DNA of 64,000 bases from Lactonifactor sp050944855 (GCA_050944855.1 JBMNRU010000004.1:62001-126000), one strand, 5' to 3'. Numbered from the stretch's first letter, positions 45,669-55,400 are shown. Program-made: numbers and translations. Notes: generated by a model not told the origin, from the letters alone.

Positions 45669-46874
45669 TTACAGCAGCAGCGCGGAAACTGTCTCTCCCT
45701 GATCCAGCTTTTCTGTCCCCGCCGGTATCTCGATCAGACAATTGCAACCGCACAGGGAGCCGATGGCTCCATTGCCATTGGATCCCTCCGGAATCCGCAC
45801 ACATCCGTCTGCATAACAGGCCCGGACATATCTTGTCACTTTACTTTTCTTAAAAAATCCCTGTTCCAGTACCGCCTGTACCCGTTTCGTCTTCAGATCG
45901 TCTCCCCCGGTCATCTTCTGCAGGAGAGGACGTATCAATAACTCCAAATTCACCGCAGCAGCAAAAGGATTTCCTGACAGACAAATAAGCAGTTTTCCCT
46001 GATACTCTGCGCATAACACAGGCATCCCCGGCTTCGTTGCAACACGCCAGAACAATTTTTCACATGGCAAAATGTTAAGGACCCCATGCATAATATCTTT
46101 TTTGCCGACGGACACTCCGCCGGTGGTAATCACGAGATCCGCATTTCCAATAACCTCTTTAACCCTGGCTGCTACCTGCCTTTCGTCATCCTCTATATGC
46201 TCCCGCAGAATCATCTGCATATTCCACATCTGAAGGCGGGACCCCACCATATATTGATTGGAATCGTAAATCTTGCCGTCCGGCAGTTCTTCTCCCGGCT
46301 GCACTACCTCGTCACCGGTGGTAATCAGAGCAATTTTAGGCCTTTGGTACACCATGACCTTATGATAACCCTGACTGGCGAGAACTCCTATCTCAGCAAA
46401 ACCCAGCTTTGTGCCTTTTTCCAGCAGCCTGGTTCCTTTTTTATAATCCTCTCCAGGAAAGCAATAATTCTGATAGGGCTGGACACTTTGATAAATCTGT
46501 ACAACTTCTTCTCCATAATCGGTATCTTCCTGCCGTACAACGCAATCTGCCCCTTCAGGAATCGGCGCTCCTGTCATAATACGCACAGCTTCTCCCGGAC
46601 CAACTGCTTTCTGAGGAACCTGACCGGCTGTCACTTCCTCTATTACTTTCAGCGAAACCGGATGCCCGGTATCTGCAGATCCGATCTCTTTTCCCCGGAC
46701 CGCATAACCATCCAGAGGCGAGCGTGGAAAAGGCGGCTGATCCCTGTCTGCAATGATATCCTGAGCCAAAAATCTGCCCCCGGCATCCCACAGCGCAACA
46801 TTTTCTGCTTCTTTTATTTGTTCCACCCGCGACAGCAATATCTGCAGCGCCTGTTCTAATTTTAATGCTTCCAT
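45669..46874 (-). CDS. moeA: Molybdopterin molybdenumtransferase
   Basis: A 401-residue enzyme that inserts molybdate (or tungstate) into adenylylated molybdopterin. Landmarks are RSPLDGYAVRG near residue 50, MTGAPIPEGADCVVRQED near 101, TTGDEV near 190, ITTGGVSVGKKD near 253 and CLSGNPFAA near 305. The ATG at 46874 follows GAAGGAAGG; the upstream frame to 47051 is low in family content. It lies directly upstream of the molybdoenzyme operon and presumably serves it. Confidence 0.94.
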   Translation of the reverse strand: MEALKLEQALQILLSRVEQIKEAENVALWDAGGRFLAQDIIADRDQPPFPRSPLDGYAVRGKEIGSADTGHPVSLKVIEEVTAGQVPQKAVGPGEAVRIMTGAPIPEGADCVVRQEDTDYGEEVVQIYQSVQPYQNYCFPGEDYKKGTRLLEKGTKLGFAEIGVLASQGYHKVMVYQRPKIALITTGDEVVQPGEELPDGKIYDSNQYMVGSRLQMWNMQMILREHIEDDERQVAARVKEVIGNADLVITTGGVSVGKKDIMHGVLNILPCEKLFWRVATKPGMPVLCAEYQGKLLICLSGNPFAAAVNLELLIRPLLQKMTGGDDLKTKRVQAVLEQGFFKKSKVTRYVRACYADGCVRIPEGSNGNGAIGSLCGCNCLIEIPAGTEKLDQGETVSALLL

Positions 46875-46995
46875 TTTTTCCTTCCTTCTTATCTCCCTAT
46901 GCTTCCCGTTTTGTTTCTTCCTGTCTCTCCTGCCTTTTGCACCGAAGGAATCCTTTCCTGCAAACCGGACAGGTGTACTTTTCTTTATTGTATGA

Positions 46996-47001
46996 TATAC
47001 T
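46996..47001 (+). promoter_or_regulatory. Extended -10 promoter of the CYTH gene
   Basis: TGATATACT forms an extended -10 element 34 bp upstream of the ATG at 47035, within the moeA upstream region. The -35 is poor. Confidence 0.45.
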
Positions 47002-47034
47002 AAGCACATATGCAAAAAGAAAGGTGGTTCACAC

Positions 47035-47484
47035 ATGGAAATCGAACGCAAATGGTTAATTCATCACTGCCCTCTGGATCTGTCCCAATATCGCTGTCAT
47101 CAGATTGCACAGGGCTATCTGTGCACAGAACCGGTCATCCGTATCCGACGTCAGGACAATTCTTATATTCTCACCTACAAATCGGCGGGACTTCTTTCCC
47201 GGGAAGAATACAACCTTCCGCTGAACCGGGAAGCCTATGAACATCTGATTCCCAAGACAGACGGAATTCTTCTTTCCAAGAGACGATACGTCATTCCCAT
47301 TGAAAATAATTTAACAATTGAACTTGATTATTTCGATGCTCCTTACGAAACATTATGTCTTGCGGAAATTGAATTTCCTACAGAAGAAGCAGCAAATGCA
47401 TACCAGGCTCCCAAATGGTTCGGAGAAGATGTCACTTACTCCGGCCAGTATCACAACAGCACTTTAAGCAAAGGACATTTTTAA
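47035..47484 (+). CDS. CYTH-domain protein (triphosphate tunnel metalloenzyme)
   Basis: A 149-residue protein opening with the family signature EIERKWLI, followed by charged tunnel residues in VIRIRRQDNSYILTYKS and LSKRRYVIPIE, and closing with AEIEFPTEEAANAY. Such proteins hydrolyse inorganic tripolyphosphate or other triphosphates and need divalent metal; a few are adenylate cyclases. AAGGTGG lies seven bases before the ATG. It is divergent from moeA and ends at a bidirectional terminator. Confidence 0.88.
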   Translation: MEIERKWLIHHCPLDLSQYRCHQIAQGYLCTEPVIRIRRQDNSYILTYKSAGLLSREEYNLPLNREAYEHLIPKTDGILLSKRRYVIPIENNLTIELDYFDAPYETLCLAEIEFPTEEAANAYQAPKWFGEDVTYSGQYHNSTLSKGHF

Positions 47485-47497
47485 ATAGTAGGAAAGC

Positions 47498-47537
47498 CGC
47501 TGCAAAAAGTAGTTGTCACAACTACTTTTGCAACAGC
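47498..47537. terminator. Bidirectional terminator between CYTH and nhaC genes
   Basis: TGCAAAAAGTAGTTG pairs with CAACTACTTTTGCA around a short loop (about 47501-47532), with A- and T-rich flanks inside the stem for both directions. It separates two convergent genes. Confidence 0.75.
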
Positions 47538-47558
47538 TCCCGTCTGTGCTATATGTAA

Positions 47559-49019
47559 TTAATCTTCATGTTCTGGTTCTTCAGACAAATCAACATCCGC
47601 AAATTTTCTCTTACCCTTATTCTTTGGATTGTTCCAGACAACCGCAATTCCCAGATAAGCCATGATAACGGAAACGATCGGTGAAAGAATATTCAAAAAT
47701 GCATATGGTGCAAATTCAAGTCCCGAGATACCAAGAGTCGTCATAGCAAACGCACCAAATGTTGTCCACGGCATCAGAGGAGCCGGCATCAGACCACCTT
47801 CACTAACCAGACGGGCTATCATCGCACGGTTTAATCCTCTCTTGTCAAATTCATGCTTATAAACGGTACCATTTAAGATAAAGGACAGATACGTTTCGCC
47901 TAAAGCAGCTGTGGAAATAAAGGAAGTAACAACAACTGTAAGTGCCAAAGATCCAACACTTGCTACTTTTTGAATTAACTTCTCAATCAATACGTTCAGG
48001 TATCCGCACTTATCCAGCAGACCGCCCATAGAAAGAGCCAGGAATGCAACGGAGAAAGTCCACAACATATTCTGCAGACCGCCTCGATTTAAAATAGGAT
48101 CCACGTACTCAGAACCTGTCTCAATAGAGAAACCGGAATTCAGCACTTCGATTGCATCCGGAATGCTTGCTCCCTGGAATACAACAGCAACTACCAGAGC
48201 AGTACCGATAGCGATGGCCATTGCCGGTAAGGATGGGAATTTTTTAACACTTAAAATCAACAGGATAACGATAGGAAGAAGCACAATAGGATTCAAGTTA
48301 AAATTAGCAGCCAGAACACTTCTGGTTTCTTCTGCAATCGCCAGATTGGCCGGGTTGCCAGCATATCTCATGCCTACTACTGCAAACATAACCAGGGCAA
48401 TAATGTAAGCCGGTGTGATTGTCTGAATCATAGCTTTAATGGTTTTGTAAAGATCTGCACCTGCTGCTATGGATGTCAGGTTCGGTGTATCAGAAACCGG
48501 AGACATCTTATCACCGAAAGCGGCGCCGGATACGATCATACCTGCGGTAATCGGCAGCGGGATACCCATACCCTGACCGATACCAACCAATGCAATACCC
48601 ATGGTTCCAACCGTTCCCCAGGAAGTACCGGTACATAAAGCAGTCAAACTGCATAACAGCAAGCCTGCGGGCAGGAAAATTGCCGGGCTGATAATACCCA
48701 GACCATAATAAGCAATCGCCGGAACCGTACCTGATATCATCCAGGATGCGATAATTCCACCAATCGCGAAGAAAAACCACAATCCATAGGTAGCATTTTT
48801 AATGCTTTCCGCCATAAAGCCCATTAAATCATCAAACTTATAGCCTAATGTTTTAGACAACAGACAGATAAATACAATACTGATCATTAAGCAGGCATGA
48901 ATGGAAATTGTTTTCAGCCACATAACTCCAATAAACAGAATCAACACGATAAAGCCTAATGCTGCTAACGCAAGCCCCATAGTAGGCTTTTTAAAAGTTT
49001 TGGTTTCGTTCGTACTCAT
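47559..49019 (-). CDS. NhaC-family Na+/H+ antiporter
   Basis: A 486-residue integral membrane antiporter of about 11-12 helices. Recognised by SLTALCTGTSWGTVGTMGIA near residue 128, ITAGMIVSGAAFGDKMSPVSDT near 160 (short core AAFGDKMSP) and the C-terminal LMPWTTFGAFAM. NhaC members exchange sodium for protons, or act as malate-Na/lactate antiporters. The ATG at 49019 is chosen because AAGGGGG lies eight bases upstream. The acidic tail DVDLSEEPEHED is cytoplasmic. Confidence 0.9.
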   Translation of the reverse strand: MSTNETKTFKKPTMGLALAALGFIVLILFIGVMWLKTISIHACLMISIVFICLLSKTLGYKFDDLMGFMAESIKNATYGLWFFFAIGGIIASWMISGTVPAIAYYGLGIISPAIFLPAGLLLCSLTALCTGTSWGTVGTMGIALVGIGQGMGIPLPITAGMIVSGAAFGDKMSPVSDTPNLTSIAAGADLYKTIKAMIQTITPAYIIALVMFAVVGMRYAGNPANLAIAEETRSVLAANFNLNPIVLLPIVILLILSVKKFPSLPAMAIAIGTALVVAVVFQGASIPDAIEVLNSGFSIETGSEYVDPILNRGGLQNMLWTFSVAFLALSMGGLLDKCGYLNVLIEKLIQKVASVGSLALTVVVTSFISTAALGETYLSFILNGTVYKHEFDKRGLNRAMIARLVSEGGLMPAPLMPWTTFGAFAMTTLGISGLEFAPYAFLNILSPIVSVIMAYLGIAVVWNNPKNKGKRKFADVDLSEEPEHED

Positions 49020-49214
49020 GAACACTTACCCCCTTCTTGATAAAAAATTATTAATTGACAACGTGTACTCTACCCTCCTTCTGATTTTGAATTTCATCGT
49101 TTTACTCTATTAAATTAATAATATTTTACTATAAGGTGTTTTCTCCCCACAACTTAAAAGGAAAACTATATTTTTAAACAACTAATGTTCCCTTTTTTGC
49201 ATATCAGACAGAAA

Positions 49215-49244
49215 AAGAGAGGAAACAAATTCATTTCCTCTCTT
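49215..49244 (-). terminator. Terminator of a small gene
   Basis: A perfect 11-bp stem AAGAGAGGAAA/TTTCCTCTCTT pairs 49215-49225 with 49234-49244, followed by a T-run on the minus strand. Its place 16 bp after the 70-codon frame supports that frame as a gene. Confidence 0.75.
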
Positions 49245-49259
49245 CTTAGCATGTTTCAA

Positions 49260-49472
49260 TTACTGCCCCTTCTGATAGGCCTGCCAGATTTTTTCTCGCA
49301 GCCGCTGCGCATCTCCCATCTCCCAGGAATCCGGAAGCACCTCATTCCTGACCGAATATTCCACCCACTTTCCATAACACCGTAGAATCCAAAGAATGAT
49401 ACTTCCAACCATGCGACAAATAAAATACCTACTCTTTCTCCATTTCTGCCCCGCACTTAATAACTTGTTCAT
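49260..49472 (-). CDS. Small hypothetical protein (70 aa)
   Basis: A 70-residue basic protein, unknown family. It has a short hydrophobic stretch (VGSIILWILRCYG, about residues 22-34) between basic segments and a helical tail WEMGDAQRLREKIWQAYQK. AAAGGTAAAGG precedes the ATG, and a perfect terminator follows the stop, so it is likely real. The overlapping 66-codon frame at 49256-49456 lacks a good ribosome site. Confidence 0.5.
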   Translation of the reverse strand: MNKLLSAGQKWRKSRYFICRMVGSIILWILRCYGKWVEYSVRNEVLPDSWEMGDAQRLREKIWQAYQKGQ

Positions 49473-49927
49473 GCATACCTTTACCTTTCTTTCCTCTTTC
49501 AGGCATCCGTGTGTTCTGCATTTTGTTGACTATTCTTTTCATTTTTCCTGATTTCTCTTCATTTTGTTGTTTATCAGAGTATAAAAATACTGACTCCGAA
49601 CTAAGTACTTCCTATAAAACGACACCGTAATACGATTCGCAAGCCAGCCTAACAATCACTATAAAACAACCGCAGTCCTTTCCCGAAAACAGACGACGAA
49701 TCGTCGTTTCTGCATTACCTGATATTTCTATTTTACCATTAATTATTGTATATGCAATCCATAAATATGCAAATATAATAACAGTTTTTACAAATATGTC
49801 CTTTCGTCATCTCATTTTCGGTCAGGTTGTCACCCGTATGTCTCTGAAGAAATTGCTTAGATTATTAGTCCCTATACTTATAATCCGTAATACAGAGGGT
49901 AAAAATTACGCATATTTTAATATTTTT
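49473..49927. other. AT-rich intergenic stretch without a recognised gene
   Basis: About 455 bases between the small gene and proC. The only notable signal is a 15-bp palindrome ACGACGA-A-TCGTCGT at 49693-49707, which could be an operator. Short frames on both strands lack ribosome sites and family features. Confidence 0.4.
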
Positions 49928-50722
49928 TTATAATCCTCTCGCTTTTTTTACACAGGCTTTCATACATTCAATCACGGAGCTTCTAAATCCTTTCTCTTCT
50001 AATACACGAACCGCTTCCATGGTAGTACCGCCGGGAGAACATACCATATCTTTCAGTTCACCCGGATGCTTTCCGGTTTCCAGAACCATTTTTGCGCTTC
50101 CCATAACTGCCTGGGCAGCAAATTCATACGCCTGGGCTCTGGGCATGCCATCTGCCACAGCACCGTCTGCCATAGCTTCAATCAGCATAAATACATACGC
50201 CGGTGAACTTCCGCTGACCGATACTACCACATCCATCAGATTCTCACCAACTACTTCTGCTTTACCGAAGGAACGCAAAATTCCCAATACCTGTTCCAAT
50301 TCCGCGTCGCTTACCCACTCATTTTTGCAGACACCGGTAATACCCTCGCCAACCAGAGCCGGCGTATTCGGCATTGTACGCACAATCTTTACTTCTTTTC
50401 CAAACTGTTCTCCCAACCAGGTCAGGGTCTTGCCGGGCGCAATGGTGATCACTACCTGATCCTGAGAGATTACATCCCGAATCTGTCTGATAACGGTTTC
50501 ATAATACTGCGGCTTTACAGAAAGCACAATGATCCCGCACTGTTTTGCCAGTTCTACATTATTTTCTGCGGCATGAATCCCCAGTTCTTTTGCTTTTAAT
50601 TCTATAAATTCCTTCGATACATCTGCCGCCCAGATATGATCAGGATCCAGAATTCCTTTTTGTATCATTCCCTTTATCATAGCAGTGGCCATATTGCCGC
50701 AGCCAATAAATCCTACCTTCAT
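49928..50722 (-). CDS. proC: Pyrroline-5-carboxylate reductase
   Basis: A 264-residue enzyme for the last step of proline synthesis, reducing P5C with NAD(P)H. The Rossmann motif is GFIGCGNMATAMIKG near residue 4; VKPQYYE is near 70; MPNTPALVGEGITG is near 118; and SGSSPAYVFMLIEAMADGAV (core GSSPAYV) is near 165. The conserved C-terminal SPGGTTMEAV is near 230. It is monocistronic and divergent from the MATE gene. Confidence 0.95.
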   Translation of the reverse strand: MKVGFIGCGNMATAMIKGMIQKGILDPDHIWAADVSKEFIELKAKELGIHAAENNVELAKQCGIIVLSVKPQYYETVIRQIRDVISQDQVVITIAPGKTLTWLGEQFGKEVKIVRTMPNTPALVGEGITGVCKNEWVSDAELEQVLGILRSFGKAEVVGENLMDVVVSVSGSSPAYVFMLIEAMADGAVADGMPRAQAYEFAAQAVMGSAKMVLETGKHPGELKDMVCSPGGTTMEAVRVLEEKGFRSSVIECMKACVKKARGL

Positions 50723-50810
50723 AAATCCTACCTCCTTTTTCCTCTTATCATATCACATTCTGCAAATAATACCAGTCTGAAACCACCAATTTTGTCCGGT
50801 CAATTTTGTC

Positions 50811-50838
50811 TTGCATAATTTTAAAAAGAAGCTATAAT
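50811..50838 (+). promoter_or_regulatory. Promoter of the MATE transporter gene
   Basis: TTGCAT at 50811-50816 and TATAAT at 50833-50838 with a 16-bp spacer, about 40 bp upstream of the ATG. Confidence 0.6.
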
Positions 50839-50879
50839 GTAGAAGAAGTTCAATAATTGTATGCAGAAAGGAGTTTCCT

Positions 50880-52217
50880 ATGACAAAAAATCTTACCATT
50901 GGGGAACCCAGGAAAATACTCCCCAGATTTGCATTACCGCTGCTGATCAGTGCTATGTTTCAGCAGCTTTATAATGTATTTGACAGTTTGATCGCGGGAC
51001 GAGGCATTGGACCGGACGCTCTTGCAGCCGTTGGCGCATCCTATCCTATTACCATGTTATTCATCGCCTTCGCCATAGGCGGCAGCATGGGAACTTCCAT
51101 CGTCGTTTCCCAGTTATTCGGCGCTCAGAAAAACGATCAGGTACATACCTCCATACAAACGGCTTTGATCAGCGTGGTTATTCTAAGTCTTCTCCTTACA
51201 GCAGTGGGACTGGCCTTAAGCCGGACAGCTTTGGAATTGCTTAGAACTCCTTCCAATATTATGGGAGATTCTCTTACTTATTTTAACATCTACATCCTGG
51301 GACTTATCTTTCTCTTTATTTACAATGTTGTAACCGGTATCTTCCAGGCTCTTGGAAATTCGCAAACTCCGCTGTTTCTTCTCATCGGCTCTTCTGTCGG
51401 AAACATTATCCTGGATATCATTTTTGTAGTTTCTTTTCAGTGGGGCGTAGCCGGCGTGGCCTGGGCCACTTTTATCGCGCAGGGTGCTTCCTGTATTCTC
51501 GCATTCTTTCTGCTTATGCGGCACCTAAAGCATCTGCCCGGCAAGGAAAAAAGCCGGCATTTTTCTATGATTATGCTGAAAAAGATCTGTACCATTGCTT
51601 TCCCCAGTATCTGTCAGCAAAGCTTTGTATCTGTGGGAAATTTGTTAGTACAGGCCGTCATTAATTCCTACGGTTCCAGTGTGATCGCCGGATACAATGT
51701 GGGACTGAAAATCAACATGTTCGTTGTTACCTGCTCCAGCAGTTTCAGTAATGGGCTCGGCAGCTATACGGCACAAAATCTGGGGGCCGGGAAACCGGAG
51801 CGAATTGACGAGGGATACCGCGTTATCCTGCGTTCTCTCTACAGCTTTATGATCCCTATAACAATCCTGATTTTTGCCTCCAGCCGTTTTATCATTACAC
51901 TTTTTATAGGAAATTCAGATCCTGTGGCAGTACAGACCGGCATCGAGTTTTTAAAAATCTGCTCCCCGTTTTATCTGATCATCATCATTAAATTCGTAGC
52001 AGATAATGTATTAAAAGGTGCCGGTGCCATGGTTCCCTTTATGATCACCACTTTCTCTGACCTGATTCTTCGCGTAGCCGCATCTTACCTGTTCTCTTAT
52101 CTGTTCGGAAGCACGGGCATCTGGGCTGCATGGCCTGTAGGATGGGTGATCGGAACCATAATAGCCGCTGTATTCTATTGCAAAAAGTCATGGCTGAAAT
52201 TTATGCACGTAAGTTGA
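50880..52217 (+). CDS. MATE-family efflux transporter
   Basis: A 445-residue, roughly 12-helix transporter of the MATE/DinF superfamily that exports drugs or metabolites using a cation gradient. Typical blocks are ILPRFALPLLISAMFQQLYN near residue 13 (core LPLLISAMFQQLYN), SYPITMLFIAFAIGGSMGTSI near 50 and NLGAGKPERIDEGYR in the C-terminal half. AAAGGAG lies upstream of the ATG. It is convergent with the M18 aminopeptidase, with a shared terminator between. Confidence 0.92.
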   Translation: MTKNLTIGEPRKILPRFALPLLISAMFQQLYNVFDSLIAGRGIGPDALAAVGASYPITMLFIAFAIGGSMGTSIVVSQLFGAQKNDQVHTSIQTALISVVILSLLLTAVGLALSRTALELLRTPSNIMGDSLTYFNIYILGLIFLFIYNVVTGIFQALGNSQTPLFLLIGSSVGNIILDIIFVVSFQWGVAGVAWATFIAQGASCILAFFLLMRHLKHLPGKEKSRHFSMIMLKKICTIAFPSICQQSFVSVGNLLVQAVINSYGSSVIAGYNVGLKINMFVVTCSSSFSNGLGSYTAQNLGAGKPERIDEGYRVILRSLYSFMIPITILIFASSRFIITLFIGNSDPVAVQTGIEFLKICSPFYLIIIIKFVADNVLKGAGAMVPFMITTFSDLILRVAASYLFSYLFGSTGIWAAWPVGWVIGTIIAAVFYCKKSWLKFMHVS

Positions 52218-52230
52218 AGCAGCAAATAAA

Positions 52231-52270
52231 GAAATGCCTGCCACATGATGTTTCATGCGGCAGGCATTTC
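52231..52270. terminator. Bidirectional terminator between MATE and M18 genes
   Basis: An 11-bp perfect stem AAATGCCTGCC/GGCAGGCATTT (52232-52242 and 52259-52269), extended inside by CATG pairing, with a T-run on the plus side and an A/T-rich minus side. Confidence 0.8.
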
Positions 52271-52271
52271 T

Positions 52272-53591
52272 TTATTTTTCAATACGATAAGTTCCGTCTC
52301 CCAATGGACAAATGGAAGAAGAGAAGAATTCTTCCGCTGCCTGTATCAGATACCAGGTATCTTTCACACCGCCGGTCTCATACGGCGAATGCATGGCCAG
52401 CTGTGCCAGACCGATATCTACGGTATTTAAAGCCACCTGGGTATTGGAAATATTGCCAAGGGTGGAACCGCCCAGAATATCGGAACGGTTGGCATAGGTC
52501 TGATAAGGTACCTCTGCCTTTTCACAGATCATACGGAAGATTGCCGAAGATACCGCATCCGTGCAATATTTCTGATTGGCGTTATACTTGATCACAATGC
52601 CGCCGTTCATATAAGGACGGTTGGTCGGATCTGCTTTATCCGGCTGATTTGGATGTACACTATGAGCATTGTCGGAAGAAAGCATAAAGCTGGAGGCCAG
52701 CGCCATCCGGTATTCTTCTTCTGATCTTCCCATGCCGCTGTTGATGCGGTGCAACACATCACTTAAAAAAGTAGAAGCCGCGCCCTGTTTTGTTCCGCTT
52801 CCAACCTCTTCATTATCCAATACACAATGTACTTTTACACTGTATTTATTTTCCGCCTGCAAAAAAGCTTTCAGGGAAGAAAATGCACACTGCAGATCAT
52901 CCAGCCTTGCACTGGAGAAGTATTCCTCATTGGCTCCCCAGAAGGTACCCGGTACCCGGTTATACAAAAACAGATCGCTTCCCCATATGTTCTCTTCTTC
53001 TACGCCGGCTGCTTCTGCTATGATCTTCATAAAACTTCCTTTGGCAGTTTCATCCCCAAAGAGAGGCAGCAGGTCTACCTGCGGATTGTATTTGTATCCA
53101 TCGTTTACCTCACGATTCATATGAATCGCCAGATTGGGGATCAATACCAGATCTCTGTCCACATCCACCAGTCTGGTCACCATTTTCTCATCTTCTTTTA
53201 CGATCAGCTTTCCTGCAACGGATAATGGACGGTCTAACCATGGTGACATGATCATTCCGCCATATCGTTCCACATTCAGCTTTGTAAACTTCTGATCCAC
53301 AACCATCTCTGCATGCTCTTTGATTTTAAAAGCAGGGGAATCGCTGTGACTTGCCATGATCTGAAATCCCCGAAAGCTGCTGCAGGGAACTGCAAACGCG
53401 ATAACAGAAGACCCATTGCGGGATACGTAATACTTTCCGCCCTCAATCAGCTCCCATTTTTCACTTTCCTGCAATTTCCTGTACCCTGCCTCTTCCAGCA
53501 TGGTTTCCATCTGAGAAACTGCGTGATAGCAGCTGGGACTTTTTTCAATAAATGTAAGCAATTCTTCTGTAGACTTGCGATACATGCGCAT
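52272..53591 (-). CDS. M18-family aminopeptidase
   Basis: A 439-residue zinc aminopeptidase of the aspartyl aminopeptidase type. Metal ligands and active-site motifs are ASHSDSPAFK near residue 81, SARLDDLQCAFS near 227, DNEEVGSGTKQGA near 259, SSDNAHSVHPN near 315 and MHSPYETGG near 404. It is cytoplasmic and works late in peptide breakdown. It begins six bases after the end of the amino-acid permease gene, so the two probably form an operon for amino-acid use. Confidence 0.94.
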   Translation of the reverse strand: MRMYRKSTEELLTFIEKSPSCYHAVSQMETMLEEAGYRKLQESEKWELIEGGKYYVSRNGSSVIAFAVPCSSFRGFQIMASHSDSPAFKIKEHAEMVVDQKFTKLNVERYGGMIMSPWLDRPLSVAGKLIVKEDEKMVTRLVDVDRDLVLIPNLAIHMNREVNDGYKYNPQVDLLPLFGDETAKGSFMKIIAEAAGVEEENIWGSDLFLYNRVPGTFWGANEEYFSSARLDDLQCAFSSLKAFLQAENKYSVKVHCVLDNEEVGSGTKQGAASTFLSDVLHRINSGMGRSEEEYRMALASSFMLSSDNAHSVHPNQPDKADPTNRPYMNGGIVIKYNANQKYCTDAVSSAIFRMICEKAEVPYQTYANRSDILGGSTLGNISNTQVALNTVDIGLAQLAMHSPYETGGVKDTWYLIQAAEEFFSSSICPLGDGTYRIEK

Positions 53592-53597
53592 CTCCTC

Positions 53598-55010
53598 CTA
53601 CGCTTCTTTTTCTTTGCTTCGTTTTGCCAGATACGGCATGATGACTCCAAGCCCTACCAATACAAACGGCGTTACAATATTCAATACTAACTGGAAGGTA
53701 TCCTCGGAATAAATACCGCCGATGCATGCAACAGCAGTGAAGATAAAGCACCAGGCTCCTACCAGAATACCTAAAGTTTTATTCTTAATAAAGCGATATT
53801 CTGCAGGGAACTTCTCTCCCGCTTTTTTCAATGCGATATAGGCAACAAATACCCACAGATAACGAAGCGGCATACATACAGAATTTACTTTTACCAGCCA
53901 TCTTACCAATACATCCACATTATCAATACCAAATGCCGGTACAATAATCAGGATACTTACAATAACCATGATCAATTTGTGACCATTGGTATAAGCGCCA
54001 TGCTGATTCTTTTTAAACATTTTCTTCGGAATGTAAGTCTCATCTGCACTGTCCAGCAGCATGCACAGAGGTGCGTCAATGGAAAGAACCATAACAGAGA
54101 ACTGTCCGATCAAATTGGTAATTGCATATAAGATCACAAACAGATTGCCCACATGATAATACTCGCCCAGTTTCTGGAAGGCATAATAAGCACCATTGGT
54201 CATCAGGTCTTCCGGAATGTTATTAGAATCAAACATCATGCCCAGAGAAATGGTTCCTAACATAGCACAAACGGCTACCATAATAGCCAGCGCGATCATA
54301 CCTCTTGAGAAATCTTTGGAGGGATCCTTCATCTTGTTTACATAAGGTGAAATTTTTTCACAACCACCTACTGCAAATACTAAAATAGAAAGACCGGTAA
54401 AGAATTTCACATCAAAGGTCGGCATAAAAGTATCCAGAGACCAATGAATATCCAACAGCTGTGCATCTGTGATCGCCGGTGCGGCTACCATCAAAATGAT
54501 ATACAGAATAGACATCACAAACATCGTCGTTCCAGCAAGTGTTGACAATTTTTTCAGGATTGTCAGTCCCTTAGATGCAACCCACATAGCGAATAAGAAA
54601 ATAATCAAACAGAGAATCTGCATGATCATTGTATTCATCTCACTGACACGTTTATCCTGAAACAGTACCCAGCTTGTGGCCACAATGGTGGCATTCGGTT
54701 TCTGGGAAATGTACGGCATATGCACAACCCAGTAGGTCCATCCTGCATAATATGCAATTCTCGGTCCGATGGTTTCACCGATCCAGGAGCTTACACCTCC
54801 GCCTGCATTTTTAAATGCAGATCCCATCTCGCCTACCATCAGCGCATAGGGAATAAAATAAATTGCAAATATAAGAATCCACGATACAACAGCCTTAAGA
54901 CCGCCATACTCAGAGAATCCATTGATTACATTGCCAAATCCCCATACGGCCGAAAATGCCATGAAAGCAAGGCTGTACCACATAATTTTCTTGTCTTCTC
55001 TCTTACTCAT
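53598..55010 (-). CDS. APC-superfamily amino acid permease
   Basis: A 470-residue transporter with about 12-13 helices. Residues 8-30 hold the unwound helix 1 motif MAFSAVWGFGNVINGFSEYGG (core AVWGFGNVINGF), and AGGGVSSWIGETIG is near 67. The C-terminal tail is basic. It resembles the glutamate/GABA antiporter-like branch, with the substrate uncertain. The ATG at 55010 is seven bases from AAAGGAG, better than the ATG at 55016. A TATAAT at 55120-55115 is a likely -10. The prophage begins upstream of this promoter and leaves the gene intact. Confidence 0.88.
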   Translation of the reverse strand: MSKREDKKIMWYSLAFMAFSAVWGFGNVINGFSEYGGLKAVVSWILIFAIYFIPYALMVGEMGSAFKNAGGGVSSWIGETIGPRIAYYAGWTYWVVHMPYISQKPNATIVATSWVLFQDKRVSEMNTMIMQILCLIIFLFAMWVASKGLTILKKLSTLAGTTMFVMSILYIILMVAAPAITDAQLLDIHWSLDTFMPTFDVKFFTGLSILVFAVGGCEKISPYVNKMKDPSKDFSRGMIALAIMVAVCAMLGTISLGMMFDSNNIPEDLMTNGAYYAFQKLGEYYHVGNLFVILYAITNLIGQFSVMVLSIDAPLCMLLDSADETYIPKKMFKKNQHGAYTNGHKLIMVIVSILIIVPAFGIDNVDVLVRWLVKVNSVCMPLRYLWVFVAYIALKKAGEKFPAEYRFIKNKTLGILVGAWCFIFTAVACIGGIYSEDTFQLVLNIVTPFVLVGLGVIMPYLAKRSKEKEA

Positions 55011-55400
55011 CTTCATTCTCCTTTAGTTTTTTATCCTTGTCCTCCAAAATTATGGATATACCATAACTTTTTCGGCAATGCTATAACCGTCTCGTTTTCT
55101 AAGGCGTAAATATTATTATAACATATTTTTACTCAAATGGGAATCCTTAATCTTTTGATTCCTACTTTTTAAAAATTTCAACCTTTTTTTGAACATTTTT
55201 TTGATTTCAGCAATATCACTAATTTTGTGTGGGTGTAATTGTAGAATTTAACTATACAGGCTTGCCCGGCATCAGAAATGCTGCTTTTGCTCTATCAAAG
55301 TGCGCCCAGTTTGTAAAACTCCGTTTCCAGTCCTGCATGGTTTTAAGGCTGCCGCTCCCGCCAGCCTGTAAGCCTTTGATAAATAATTATTCCTGTTGCA

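Noticed and set aside
49798..49927. Short plus-strand frame starting MSFRHLIFGQ
   Set aside because: No ribosome site, no family, and it overlaps the proC end region.
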